64,000 nucleotides of DNA from Saccharothrix sp. NRRL B-16348 (GTDB lineage: Bacteria > Actinomycetota > Actinomycetes > Mycobacteriales > Pseudonocardiaceae), in NCBI RefSeq assembly GCF_001280085.1, contig NZ_LGED01000211.1, positions 1-64,000 of the forward strand, given 5' to 3'. A program made the position numbers and the translations under genes. Under the pieces are notes generated by a model that worked only from the letters and a program-made list of their open reading frames with translations, was not told the origin of the DNA and made no database searches. This document shows, one piece after another, positions 32,614 through 40,427 of this stretch (position 1 is the stretch's first letter; each line of letters opens with the position of its first letter).

Positions 32614-32729
32614 GCGTGTCGAACGTTCGGGTCGTGCGTGTCGAACGTTCAGGGCGCGAGAGTCCTACGTTCGCGGTGCGAGAGTCCTACGTTCGGAGCT
32701 GGTGAGTTCAACGCTCAGGTGACCTGAGC
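32614..32729. repeat. 22-bp-unit repeat array B
   Basis: Behind the response regulator five related units follow in one orientation: GCGTGTCGAACGTTC at 32614 and 32636, GCGAGAGTCCTACGTTC at 32656 and 32678, GTGAGTTCAACGCTC at 32702 (steps 22, 20, 22, 24). The array ends in the 17-base palindrome GCTCAGGTGACCTGAGC (32713-32729). It mixes both sequence variants seen separately in the arrays at 10427 and 42524. Confidence 0.8.
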
Positions 32730-32753
32730 TAGGCGCGGTGGTCACTTCCGGCT

Positions 32754-32887
32754 CGATTTGACATGGGGCCCTTACGGGCACCCCAGGCAGGCCAAAGCCG
32801 GGCAGGCCTGGCGGGAAGAGCGTCCGCCAATCCGCCAAGCCTGCCCGGCTTCGACCAGCCTAAGGCACCCGAACCCATGTCAAATCG
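32754..32887. repeat. 134-bp imperfect inverted repeat, MITE-like
   Basis: The ends CGATTTGACATGGG (32754-32767) and CCCATGTCAAATCG (32874-32887) are perfect 14-bp inverted repeats. Inside, AAGCCGGGCAGGCCTGGCGG (32795-32814) pairs with 32832-32851 with one mismatch. The whole folds into one long hairpin with a short loop around 32815-32831. There is no reading frame. Terminal inverted repeats plus a hairpin interior suit a non-autonomous mobile element, or a dispersed structured repeat. Confidence 0.65.
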
Positions 32888-32998
32888 GGCCTCGGTGCAT
32901 CGGCTACGGGTCCGATGTGCGGCCGTTGGGCGAAGGGCTGGGCGGCGGGTTGCGGGTCCGTTGTGGGCGGTGGGTTTGTGTAGTGGTCGTGGTGGTTG

Positions 32999-34525
32999 TC
33001 AGTTGCCGGAGACGGCTTCTGGGACGACCAGGTGGGGTTCGACTTCGACGCGGTTGCGGCCGTGGCGTTTGGCGCGGTAGAGGGCCATGTCGGCGGCGGC
33101 GAAGAGTTGGTCCAGTTTGGCGGGGCCGGCGGCGACGCCGATGCTCACGGTGGGGCGGCGGGTGGTGCCCAGGACGACGGTCCAGTCGTGGCTGTCCACG
33201 GCGGCGCGGATGCGTTCGGCGACGGTCGGGCCCACTTCGAGGGTGTTGCCGTCGGCGTCGCCGAGGAGGACTACGAACTCGTCGCCGGCCCAGCGGGCGA
33301 CCAGGTCGGCGGCGCGGCACTCGCGGCGGAGTAGTTGGGCGATCTCGCGCAGGGTGGCGTCGCCCGCGGCGTGGCCGGCGTCGTCGTTCACGCCTTTGAA
33401 GCGGTCCACGTCGACCAGGACGAGCCACGGCACGCGGCCGCGGGCGGCGGTGCTTTCCAGTAGGCCGGCGGCGGCGCGTTCGAGGCCCAGGCGGTTGGCG
33501 AGGCCGGTGAGGGGGTCGCGGGCGGCGGCTTCCTGGGCGGCGACGGCGAGGCGTTGGGCTTGGACGGCGACGCGGCGTTGTTCCAGGGCCTGGCCGAGTC
33601 CTTCCTGGAGGGTCTCGGTGGCGGTGCGGCCGGCGGCCACGGAGCAGCGGAGTGCGGTGGCCTCGCCCACGTGGTCGCCCATCTCGGCGCAGATGTCGGC
33701 CAGGTCGAGGGAGAAGCGGAGCAGCAGGGACGGGTCGTTGATGGACTCCGAGGCGGCGACGGCGCGGCTGGCGAGGGTGCGGGCCTGGACGAGGTCGCCT
33801 TGTTCGCGTCGGACGACGGCGAGGACCCAGCCGGCCACCGCCGAGGTCCACTTGTCGCCGGTCTCGTGGGCTTGGCGCAGTGCCTCTTGGGCGTTCTCCT
33901 CGGCTTCGTCCAGTTCGCCGACGCCGGCCAGCGAACGGCTGTAGGCGGCGAGCAGGGCACGGCGCATCTGCTTCTCTTCGGCCAGGTCAAGGCCTTCTTT
34001 GAGGTAGCCGCGGGCTTCTTCGAAGATCGCGCGGGCGTGGTCGGGGGGTGAGGAGATCGCGCGGAAGTTCAGCGTGCCGCCCAGGCCTTGCAGGCAGTGG
34101 CCCAGGATCTCGACGGCGGACGGCGAGTGCTCGGCGGCGCGGCGTGCCACCTGGACGGACAGGCGGAGCATGTCCACGGCCGCACGGCGGTTGCCGATGC
34201 CCTCCAAGAGGTAGGCCAGGGCGTGCATCGCCTGGGCCGCGGCCGGGTTGTCGCTGTGCTCGCCCTCCAGGTCGGTCCAGCCCTCGGCGGCCAGTTCGAG
34301 CGCGAGCGGGATGCGGCCGAGGCGCCACGCGAGCTTGGCGCGGTTGACCAGGACGGCGGAGCGCTGCCAGCGGTCGGCGCCCGGTGGCACGCGGCTCACG
34401 ACCTGGTCGAACAGGGTGTTGGCCTCCGGCAGGCGGCCAGCGTTCAGCAACGCCTTGACCTCAAGGTCGAGTTGCGGGACCTGTCCGGCTACCAGCCGGT
34501 CGCGCTGCTCCACTCGTGCTGACAC
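32999..34525 (-). CDS. Diguanylate cyclase (GGDEF) with N-terminal TPR-like domain
   Basis: A 508-residue soluble protein. Residues 1-320 are helical TPR-like repeats (ALEQAHETGDKW-type pairs such as LAYLLEGIGNRRAAVDMLRLSVQVARRA), and residues about 335-500 a GGDEF domain (ARDPLTGLANRLGLERAAAGLL, then VDVDRFKGVNDDAGHAAGD). The active-site loop reads AGDEF instead of GGDEF, and an inhibitory RxxD site (RAAD) lies five residues before it. AGDEF variants are often active, so c-di-GMP synthesis is likely but not certain. GTG 34525 follows GGAG. This pattern resembles CdgB/CdgC-type developmental regulators of actinomycetes only in outline. Confidence 0.88.
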   Translation of the reverse strand: MSARVEQRDRLVAGQVPQLDLEVKALLNAGRLPEANTLFDQVVSRVPPGADRWQRSAVLVNRAKLAWRLGRIPLALELAAEGWTDLEGEHSDNPAAAQAMHALAYLLEGIGNRRAAVDMLRLSVQVARRAAEHSPSAVEILGHCLQGLGGTLNFRAISSPPDHARAIFEEARGYLKEGLDLAEEKQMRRALLAAYSRSLAGVGELDEAEENAQEALRQAHETGDKWTSAVAGWVLAVVRREQGDLVQARTLASRAVAASESINDPSLLLRFSLDLADICAEMGDHVGEATALRCSVAAGRTATETLQEGLGQALEQRRVAVQAQRLAVAAQEAAARDPLTGLANRLGLERAAAGLLESTAARGRVPWLVLVDVDRFKGVNDDAGHAAGDATLREIAQLLRRECRAADLVARWAGDEFVVLLGDADGNTLEVGPTVAERIRAAVDSHDWTVVLGTTRRPTVSIGVAAGPAKLDQLFAAADMALYRAKRHGRNRVEVEPHLVVPEAVSGN

Positions 34526-34586
34526 TCCATTCCGACTCGGCGATGCGGTACGCGGGACCGCTCGCCGCCGGCACGGCTACCACAGG

Positions 34587-35219
34587 CTACCGGCCGGAAC
34601 GCCGTGTGTACCGGTCCTCGTGCAGGACTTCCTCCAGGGGCAGCCGGTTGCGCCAACCGTGCCGCTCCAGGTCCGGGGTGTCCGGTAGGCACTCGACCGG
34701 TCCGACGCACAGCCAGGCCACCGGGCGCAGGGGTTGCGGGACGTCCAGCATCCGCCGCAGCACGTCCTCGCGGTAGAAGCTGACCCAGCCGACGCCCAGG
34801 CCCTCGGCGGTGGCGGCCAGCCACAGGTTCTGGATGGCCAGGCACACCGAGTACAGGCCGGCGTCGGCGATGGCGTGCCTGCCGAGCACGGCGGGCGAGC
34901 CGCGGTCCGGGTCGTAGGTCACGACGATGCCGACGGTGGACTCCAGGATGCCCTCGACCTTGATCCGGGAGAACAGCTCGGCCTGCGGCGCGTCGAGTTC
35001 GGACGCGAAGACGCTGCGCTCGGCGTGGACGTGGTCGCGGAACGCGCGGCGGGTGTGCTCGTCGCGCACGACGATGAAGTCCCACGGCTGGGACAGTCCC
35101 ACGCTGGGCGCGGCGTGCGCGGCGGTGAGCACCCGGCGCAGCACGTCCGGCGGGATCGGGGCGCCGGTGAACTCACCCCGGGTGTCCCGTCGGCGGTGCA
35201 GGACGTCGTAGAAGCTCAT
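34587..35219 (-). CDS. bluB: 5,6-dimethylbenzimidazole synthase
   Basis: A 210-residue nitroreductase-fold flavoenzyme of the BluB group, which fragments FMN to make the lower ligand of vitamin B12. Family marks: MSFYDVLHRRRDTRGEFTGAPIPPDVLRRVLTAAHAAPSVGLSQPWDFIVV, RHAIADAGLYSVCLAIQNLWLAATAEGLGVGWVSFY and PVAWLCVGPVECLPDTPDLERHGWRNRLPLEEV. It is not near other cobalamin genes here. It is co-directional with the diguanylate cyclase, 61 bases apart. Confidence 0.9.
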   Translation of the reverse strand: MSFYDVLHRRRDTRGEFTGAPIPPDVLRRVLTAAHAAPSVGLSQPWDFIVVRDEHTRRAFRDHVHAERSVFASELDAPQAELFSRIKVEGILESTVGIVVTYDPDRGSPAVLGRHAIADAGLYSVCLAIQNLWLAATAEGLGVGWVSFYREDVLRRMLDVPQPLRPVAWLCVGPVECLPDTPDLERHGWRNRLPLEEVLHEDRYTRRSGR

Positions 35220-35304
35220 TCGGACGATCGTGCCTCACGCGTTCCGGTGAACCTGGCCGGGAGAGGGGTGGTGTGCGTCTCAGCTGGGCGTTGAATGGCC
35301 GGTC

Positions 35305-35622
35305 ATGGTCGGAACGGTGCACGGGTCCGCGCTGGGTTTCGCGGGCGGAGTGGTGGTGACCGCGCTGGCGGGGAGTTGGCCGGTGTTCGCCCTGCTCCTG
35401 CTGGTGGTGGTCGTGGTGGTCGTCTCGTGGTGGACGACGGTGCTCGGCGCGGCGCTGACCGCCGTGCAGTGCTGGGGCCTGTACGGGAGCTTCGTGGTCG
35501 GCGACGAGGGCCACCTCGTGGCGGACTGGCCGGCGTTGGCGGTGCTGGCCGTGGCGGGCACGGTGTCGCTCAGCGGACTGGTGCGCGATCGCGCCTCCAT
35601 TGTGGATTCCGCGGTGGGTTGA
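35305..35622 (+). CDS. Small membrane protein of unknown function
   Basis: A 105-residue hydrophobic protein with three likely membrane helices (SALGFAGGVVVTALAGSWPVFALLLLVVVVVVVSWWTTVLGAALTAV and LAVLAVAGTVSLSGLV). Similar short genes occur in many actinomycetes; I do not recognise a function. It is divergent from bluB, and the MerR-PP2C gene follows after 72 bases. Confidence 0.7.
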   Translation: MVGTVHGSALGFAGGVVVTALAGSWPVFALLLLVVVVVVVSWWTTVLGAALTAVQCWGLYGSFVVGDEGHLVADWPALAVLAVAGTVSLSGLVRDRASIVDSAVG

Positions 35623-35694
35623 CCTTCACCCTGGGTGAAGCCGCACGGTGGTCCCCGGTCGGGCCGCGTGGTCCGGCCGAGGGAGGGGGCAGGC

Positions 35695-36747
35695 GTGGAA
35701 CTGCTGACCATCGGTGCGTTCGCGCGGGCCGTCCGGCTGTCGCCGAAGGCGTTGCGGCTCTACGACGAGCTGGGCCTGCTGACGCCCGCCCGGGTCGACC
35801 CGCTGTCGGGGTACCGGCTGTACTCGCCGGACCAGGTCGAGCGGGCCCGGCTGGTGGCGTGGCTGCGCCGGCTCGGGATGCCGCTGGCCCGCATCCGAGG
35901 GGTGTGCGAGCTGGCGCCGGCGGACGCGGCGGCCGAGGTGCGCGCCTACTGGGCGCAGGTCGAGGCTGACACCGCGGCACGGCGGAGCCTCGCCTCCTTC
36001 CTCGTGGAGCAACTCTCCGGGGAGGACACCACCATGACCGTGACGCTGCGGTACGCGCTGAGGACCGATCGCGGGCTCGTCCGCGAGTCCAACCAGGACG
36101 TCGGCTACGCGGGCGATCGGCTGCTGGCCGTGGCCGACGGGTTCGGCGCGCGGGGCGAGCCGCTCAGCTCGGTGGCCATCGACGCGCTCGCGCGGCTGGA
36201 CACCGCGATACCGGCGGGCGAGCTGCTCAACGCGCTGGCGGACGCCGTGCGGCGGGCCGGGACGGCGGTGGGGGAGTACCTCGCGGCGAACCCGGCCGAC
36301 GAGTGCAGCGGGACGACGTTGACGGCGCTGGTGCTGTCCGGGTCGCGGCTGGGCCTGGTGCACGTCGGCGACGCGCGGGTGTACCTGCTGCGCGGCGGCG
36401 CGCTGTTCCGCATCACGCACGACCACACGGTGGTGCGGTCGCTGATCGCGGAGGGGCGGCTGACGGAGGAGGAGGTGGTCAGCCACCCGCAGCGGTCGAT
36501 GCTGGTGCGGGCCCTGCACGGCAAGGAGGTGGAGCCGGACCTGGCGCTGCACGACGCGGTGCCCGGTGATCGTTATCTGCTGTGCTCGGACGGGCTGCAC
36601 ACCGTGGTGCCGGAAGAGGAGCTGCGGGAGGTGCTGAGGTCCGTGGACGAGCCGGAGGAGGCGACGCGGCGGCTGGTCGACCTGGCCAACGCCGGTGGCG
36701 GGCCGGACAACGTGGTGTGCGTGGTCGCGGACGTGGTGCCCGGCTAG
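35695..36747 (+). CDS. MerR-type HTH fused to PP2C Ser/Thr phosphatase
   Basis: A 350-residue two-domain protein. Residues 1-75 are a MerR winged helix (LLTIGAFARAVRLSPKALRLYDELGLLTPARVDPLSGYRLYSPDQVERARLVAWLRRLGM), followed by a coiled coil (about 80-110). From about 118 a PP2C domain shows RESNQD, LAVADGFGARGEP (usual ADGMGG altered), CSGTTLTALVL, VHVGDARVYLLR, LLCSDGLHTVV and GGPDNVVCVV, so all metal-binding Asp residues are present. A phosphatase joined to a DNA-binding domain suggests transcription controlled by Ser/Thr phosphorylation. GGGAGGGGG precedes GTG 35695. It overlaps the convergent phosphatase gene by 4 bases. Confidence 0.88.
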   Translation: MELLTIGAFARAVRLSPKALRLYDELGLLTPARVDPLSGYRLYSPDQVERARLVAWLRRLGMPLARIRGVCELAPADAAAEVRAYWAQVEADTAARRSLASFLVEQLSGEDTTMTVTLRYALRTDRGLVRESNQDVGYAGDRLLAVADGFGARGEPLSSVAIDALARLDTAIPAGELLNALADAVRRAGTAVGEYLAANPADECSGTTLTALVLSGSRLGLVHVGDARVYLLRGGALFRITHDHTVVRSLIAEGRLTEEEVVSHPQRSMLVRALHGKEVEPDLALHDAVPGDRYLLCSDGLHTVVPEEELREVLRSVDEPEEATRRLVDLANAGGGPDNVVCVVADVVPG

Positions 36748-37397
36748 GCGAGCGGTCCCTGGGTCTCGCCGTCCGGGGACGCCCGCCACTGGTCGAACGG
36801 CCGGTCGAGGCGCCACGCCTGGCCGTCGTGGGTGAGGACCCGGTGCTCGCACGTCTCCAGGTTCGACAGGGACTCGAACAGCTCGATGCTCCACCCGAAC
36901 AGGCGACGGCACAGCAGCCGGATGGTGAGGCCGTGCGAGACCACCAGGGCCGTGCCCGGGTGCGCCGGGTCCTTCATCCGGGTCTCCAGGTCGGTCAGGA
37001 ACGCGGCCAGGCGGTCGTCCACGTCCGCGCCGGACTCGCCGTTGGGCAGCCGGAAGAAGAAGTGCCCGAACGCGTGCCGCTGGTGCTTGAGCACCTCCTG
37101 CTGCACGGGGTCCTGGAGGTTGCCCCAGTCCTGTTCGCGCAGCCTCGGCTCGGCGACCGTGCGCTCCAGCTGGTCGCCGAGGTCGAGGTTGCGCAGGGTG
37201 GCCTTGGTCCGCACGTACGGGCTGACGTAGACCGCCGCCGGGTCGCCGTCGAGGAGCGCCTTGATCCGCGGCCCGGCGTCCCGGGCCTGTTGTTCGCCCA
37301 GCTCGGTCAACGGGAGGGCGTGGTCGGGGACGCGGCAGTACGCCAACTCGTCGACGTTGCCCAGGCTCTGTCCGTGGCGCAGCAGGATGATCCGCAC
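36744..37397 (-). CDS. Histidine phosphatase family protein
   Basis: A 217-residue member of the phosphoglycerate-mutase-like phosphatases. The catalytic motif is LLRHGQSLGN with the phospho-accepting His8; further marks are LTELGEQQARDAG, VYVSPYVRTKATL, a Glu-containing LREQDWGNL and the second His in LVVSHGLTIRLL. Substrate unknown. Its 3' end overlaps that of the MerR-PP2C gene. Confidence 0.88.
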   Translation of the reverse strand: MRIILLRHGQSLGNVDELAYCRVPDHALPLTELGEQQARDAGPRIKALLDGDPAAVYVSPYVRTKATLRNLDLGDQLERTVAEPRLREQDWGNLQDPVQQEVLKHQRHAFGHFFFRLPNGESGADVDDRLAAFLTDLETRMKDPAHPGTALVVSHGLTIRLLCRRLFGWSIELFESLSNLETCEHRVLTHDGQAWRLDRPFDQWRASPDGETQGPLA

Positions 37398-37451
37398 CGC
37401 TCCATGGTGCCGGTGTTACATTCGCAGGCGAAACCGGACGGAAGGTGTCAC

Positions 37452-37772
37452 ATGGTCAAGTACGTCGCCCTGTACCGGAAACCGGCCGACGTCGAGGCGT
37501 TCGACGAGGCCTACTTCGCCTCGCACCTGCCGCTGGTCGAGCAGACGCCCGGTTTGCTGCGCGCCGAGGTGGCGAAGGTCTCACGCGTCTTCGTGCCCGG
37601 TTTCCTCGGCGAGCACGAGCTGCACATCGTGGCCGAGATGTACTTCGAGTCCGCCGAGGCCATGAAGGACGCCTTCCGCACGCCCGAGTGGCAGGCCGCG
37701 GGCGCGAACCTGTCCGAGATCGGCGGCGTCGAGCTGGTCGCGATGTTCGCCGCGGAGGTCGTCGACCGATGA
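37452..37772 (+). CDS. EthD family protein
   Basis: A 106-residue ferredoxin-like alpha/beta barrel protein of the EthD family (VKYVALYRKPADVEAFDEAYFASHLPLVEQTPGLLRAEVAKV, then FPGFLGEHELHIVAEMYFES). EthD-type proteins are small enzymes or helpers in degradation pathways. Its stop overlaps the start of the 3-hydroxyacyl-CoA dehydrogenase (ATGA), so the two are produced together, pointing to acyl-CoA catabolism. Confidence 0.87.
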   Translation: MVKYVALYRKPADVEAFDEAYFASHLPLVEQTPGLLRAEVAKVSRVFVPGFLGEHELHIVAEMYFESAEAMKDAFRTPEWQAAGANLSEIGGVELVAMFAAEVVDR

Positions 37773-38602
37773 TCACGGTGGTGATCGGCGGCGGCACGAT
37801 GGGCGCCGGGGTGGCCCACCTGTTCCTCGCCGGCGGGCACGACGTGGTGCTGGTGGAGGCGGGCGCCGACCGGGTGGCGGCGGCGCGGCGCGCGGTCGAG
37901 GCGTCGCTGGCCAAGGCCGCCGACCGGGGCAAGCTGGACGCGGCGCCGTCCGAGCTGCTGACGCGCCTGACCGTGGTCGAGCGGCTCGACACGCAGGTAG
38001 GGCGGGGCGCGGCGCTCGTGGTCGAGGCCGTGCCCGAGGACGTCGAGCTGAAGCGGCGGGTGCTCGGCGACGCGGCCCGGGCCTGCCCGGACGCGGTGCT
38101 GGCGTCGAACACGTCGTCGTTGTCGATCTCGGCGTTGGCCGAAGGGCTGCCCGGTGAACGCGTGCTCGGGATGCACTTCTTCAACCCCGTGCCCGTGCAG
38201 CAGCTGGTCGAGCTGGTGCACCACGCCGGGGTGGCCGCCGACGTGGTGGCGCGGGTCCGCGGCTGGGCCGAGGAGCTGGGCAAGACCGTGATCGAGGTGC
38301 GGGACGCGCCGGGGTTCGCCACGTCGCGGCTCGGGGTCGCGGTCGGCATGGAGGCCATCCGGATGCTCGAAGAAGGTGTGGCGAGCGCCGAGGACATCGA
38401 CACCGGGATGCGGCTCGGGTACGGGTGGCCGATGGGTCCGCTGCGGCTGACCGACCTGGTCGGGCTGGACGTCCGGCTGGCCATCGCCGAGCACCTGGCG
38501 GCGGAGCTGGGCCCGCGCTTCGCGCCGCCGTCGTTGCTGCGGGAGAAGGTCGCGGCGGGACACCTCGGCCGGAAGACCGGTCAGGGCTTCTTCACCTGGT
38601 AA
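37769..38602 (+). CDS. 3-hydroxyacyl-CoA dehydrogenase
   Basis: A 277-residue NAD-dependent dehydrogenase oxidising 3-hydroxyacyl-CoA to 3-ketoacyl-CoA (FadB2/Hbd or PaaH type). The Rossmann motif is VVIGGGTMGAGVAHLF; catalytic region ASNTSSLSISALAEGLPGERVLGMHFFNPVPVQQLVELV includes Ser and His residues, and DAPGFATSRLGVAVGMEAIRMLEEGVAS with LGRKTGQGFFTW completes the C-terminal domain. It is translationally coupled to the EthD gene. Paa genes are absent, so the pathway is uncertain. Confidence 0.92.
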   Translation: MITVVIGGGTMGAGVAHLFLAGGHDVVLVEAGADRVAAARRAVEASLAKAADRGKLDAAPSELLTRLTVVERLDTQVGRGAALVVEAVPEDVELKRRVLGDAARACPDAVLASNTSSLSISALAEGLPGERVLGMHFFNPVPVQQLVELVHHAGVAADVVARVRGWAEELGKTVIEVRDAPGFATSRLGVAVGMEAIRMLEEGVASAEDIDTGMRLGYGWPMGPLRLTDLVGLDVRLAIAEHLAAELGPRFAPPSLLREKVAAGHLGRKTGQGFFTW

Positions 38603-38612
38603 GCAGGACGGT

Positions 38613-39743
38613 GTGCGGATCCGGGAGCTGACCCAGGACGACGTCGGCGAGGCCGACCGGCTGCGCCGGGTGGCGTTCGGCGGCATCGGCGAGCCGTCGT
38701 TGCGGCCCGGTCGGCGGGGGCTGCTCGCCGAGGTGGACGGGCACGCGGCGGGCCTGCTCACGATCAAGGACTTCCACCAGTTCTGGGGCGGCTCGACCGT
38801 GCCGATGGGCGGTGTCGGCGGCGTGGCCGTCGACTCCTGGGCACGGGGCCGCGGCGTGGCCGGCGCGCTGCTCGAAGCGGCGTTGCGGGACATGCGGGAA
38901 CGCGGCCAGGCGCTGTCCGCGCTGTACGCGACCGTGCCCGCGGTGTACCGGTCGCGCGGGTGGGAGCGGTCCGGGGTGTTCGAGTGGCTGGAGTTCCCGC
39001 TGGACCGGATGCCAGCCGGCGCGCGGATCGCCACCCGGCCCGTGGTCGAGGGCGACCTCCCGGCGTTGCAGGCGTGCTACCTGGACGTCGCGTCCACCGT
39101 GGACGGGCTCGTGGACCGCAGCCCGCCGACCATCGCCGCGGACGACCTGCTCAAGGAGGCCGTGGTGTCGGTGGCGCCCGGCCACGACGGCGAGGTGCGC
39201 GGGTACCTCGCGGCCGAGCGCGACGCCGCCGGGCTGCGGGTGCACGACCTCGTCGGCCGGGACGTGACGACCCAGCTGGGGCTGCTGCGGGAGCTGGGCG
39301 GCTGGGCCGGCGTGCTCGACAAGGCGCGGCTGCTCGTCACCGACCCGGCCGTGACGGGCCTGCTGACGAACCAGGCGATCGAGTACACCGTGACCACGTC
39401 GTCGTGGCTGCTGCGCGTGGTGGACCTGCCGGCGGCGGTGGCGGCGCGCGGCTGGCCCGCGGCGGCGTGGCTGAAACCCGCGGCGGTGGACCTCGAGGTG
39501 ATCGACGAGCACGCGCCGTGGCACGCGGGACGGTGCCGGCTGGTGGTCGAGGACGGCGCGGTGCGCGTCGAAGCCGGTGGCAGCGGGGCCGTGCGGCTGC
39601 ACGCGCGTGCGCTCGGGCCGTGGTTCAGCGGGATGCAGAACAGCCACGCGCTGCGCCGCGCCGGCCTGCTCGACGGTGACGCCGCGCTGCTCGACCGGCT
39701 GGTCGGCGCACCTGGCGTGCCGCGGCTGGCGGACTACTTCTAA
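38613..39743 (+). CDS. GNAT family N-acetyltransferase, Eis-like
   Basis: A 376-residue Eis-type acetyltransferase. The N-terminal GNAT domain has the acetyl-CoA motif GGVAVDSWARGRGVAGALLEAALRDMRERGQALSALYATVPAVYRSRGW; a second GNAT-like fold and a C-terminal SCP2-like domain (SGAVRLHARALGPWFSGMQNSHALRRAGLLDGD) follow. Eis enzymes acetylate aminoglycosides and other amines. GTG 38613 lies 10 bases after the dehydrogenase stop. Substrate unknown. Confidence 0.88.
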   Translation: MRIRELTQDDVGEADRLRRVAFGGIGEPSLRPGRRGLLAEVDGHAAGLLTIKDFHQFWGGSTVPMGGVGGVAVDSWARGRGVAGALLEAALRDMRERGQALSALYATVPAVYRSRGWERSGVFEWLEFPLDRMPAGARIATRPVVEGDLPALQACYLDVASTVDGLVDRSPPTIAADDLLKEAVVSVAPGHDGEVRGYLAAERDAAGLRVHDLVGRDVTTQLGLLRELGGWAGVLDKARLLVTDPAVTGLLTNQAIEYTVTTSSWLLRVVDLPAAVAARGWPAAAWLKPAAVDLEVIDEHAPWHAGRCRLVVEDGAVRVEAGGSGAVRLHARALGPWFSGMQNSHALRRAGLLDGDAALLDRLVGAPGVPRLADYF

Positions 39744-39754
39744 CCTGACCAGCC

Positions 39755-40369
39755 GTGCTGCTCGCCGCGCTGGAACTGGTCGGCATCGCCGCGTTCGCCG
39801 CCTCCGGGGCGGTCGCGGCGGTGCGCGCGCGGCTCGACGTGTTCGGGGTCATCGTGCTGGCGCTGACCACGGCGCTCGGCGGCGGGATCATCCGGGACGT
39901 GCTGCTGGGCGTGCACCCGCCGGCGGCGCTGGTGAGCTGGCCGTACCTGGCGGTGGCCGGTGTCACCGGATTGGTGGTCTTCTGGTTTCACCCGACCGTG
40001 GCGAAGCTGTGGCGGGCGGTCCTGCTGCTGGACGCGATCGGGCTCGGCCTGTTCGTCACGGCGGGCACCACGACGGCGCTCGCGCTCGGCGCACCGCCGT
40101 ACGCGGCGTGCCTGGTCGGGATGACCACCGGCATCGGCGGCGGCGCGCTGCGCGACGTGCTGCTGCGGGAGATCCCGCTGGTCCTGCGCCGGGAGATCTA
40201 CGCGGTGGCGGCGTTGTGCGGCGCGGTCGTGGTGGCGTTCGGGGACTACCTCGGCCTGCCCGCCGTGCCGGTGACGCTGGTCGGGTCGGTGGTCATCGTC
40301 GGGCTGCGGCTGCTGGCGCTGTGGCGTCGCTGGAACGCCCCGGTGGCCCGCAACGGCCCGGAAACTTGA
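39755..40369 (+). CDS. TRIC cation channel family protein
   Basis: A 204-residue membrane protein of the UPF0126/TRIC family with seven helices arranged as an internal repeat: ALGGGIIRDVLLG in the first half and GIGGGALRDVLLREIPL in the second. Prokaryotic TRIC proteins are K+-selective channels. GTG 39755 starts 11 bases after the Eis-like gene. Confidence 0.9.
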   Translation: MLLAALELVGIAAFAASGAVAAVRARLDVFGVIVLALTTALGGGIIRDVLLGVHPPAALVSWPYLAVAGVTGLVVFWFHPTVAKLWRAVLLLDAIGLGLFVTAGTTTALALGAPPYAACLVGMTTGIGGGALRDVLLREIPLVLRREIYAVAALCGAVVVAFGDYLGLPAVPVTLVGSVVIVGLRLLALWRRWNAPVARNGPET

Positions 40370-40387
40370 CGGGTAGCTCACACCGGC

Positions 40388-40406
40388 TTCTCAGGCGGCT
40401 CTCAGG
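40388..40406. promoter_or_regulatory. MprA-box-like direct repeat before mprA
   Basis: TTCTCAGG (40388-40395) and CTCTCAGG (40399-40406) are direct repeats 11 bp apart, 22 bases before the response-regulator ATG. The mycobacterial MprA regulator binds paired TCTCAG-type direct repeats, including its own promoter; the likeness is striking. Confidence 0.65.
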
Positions 40407-40427
40407 ACCAGCGGCAAGACTGACCGC

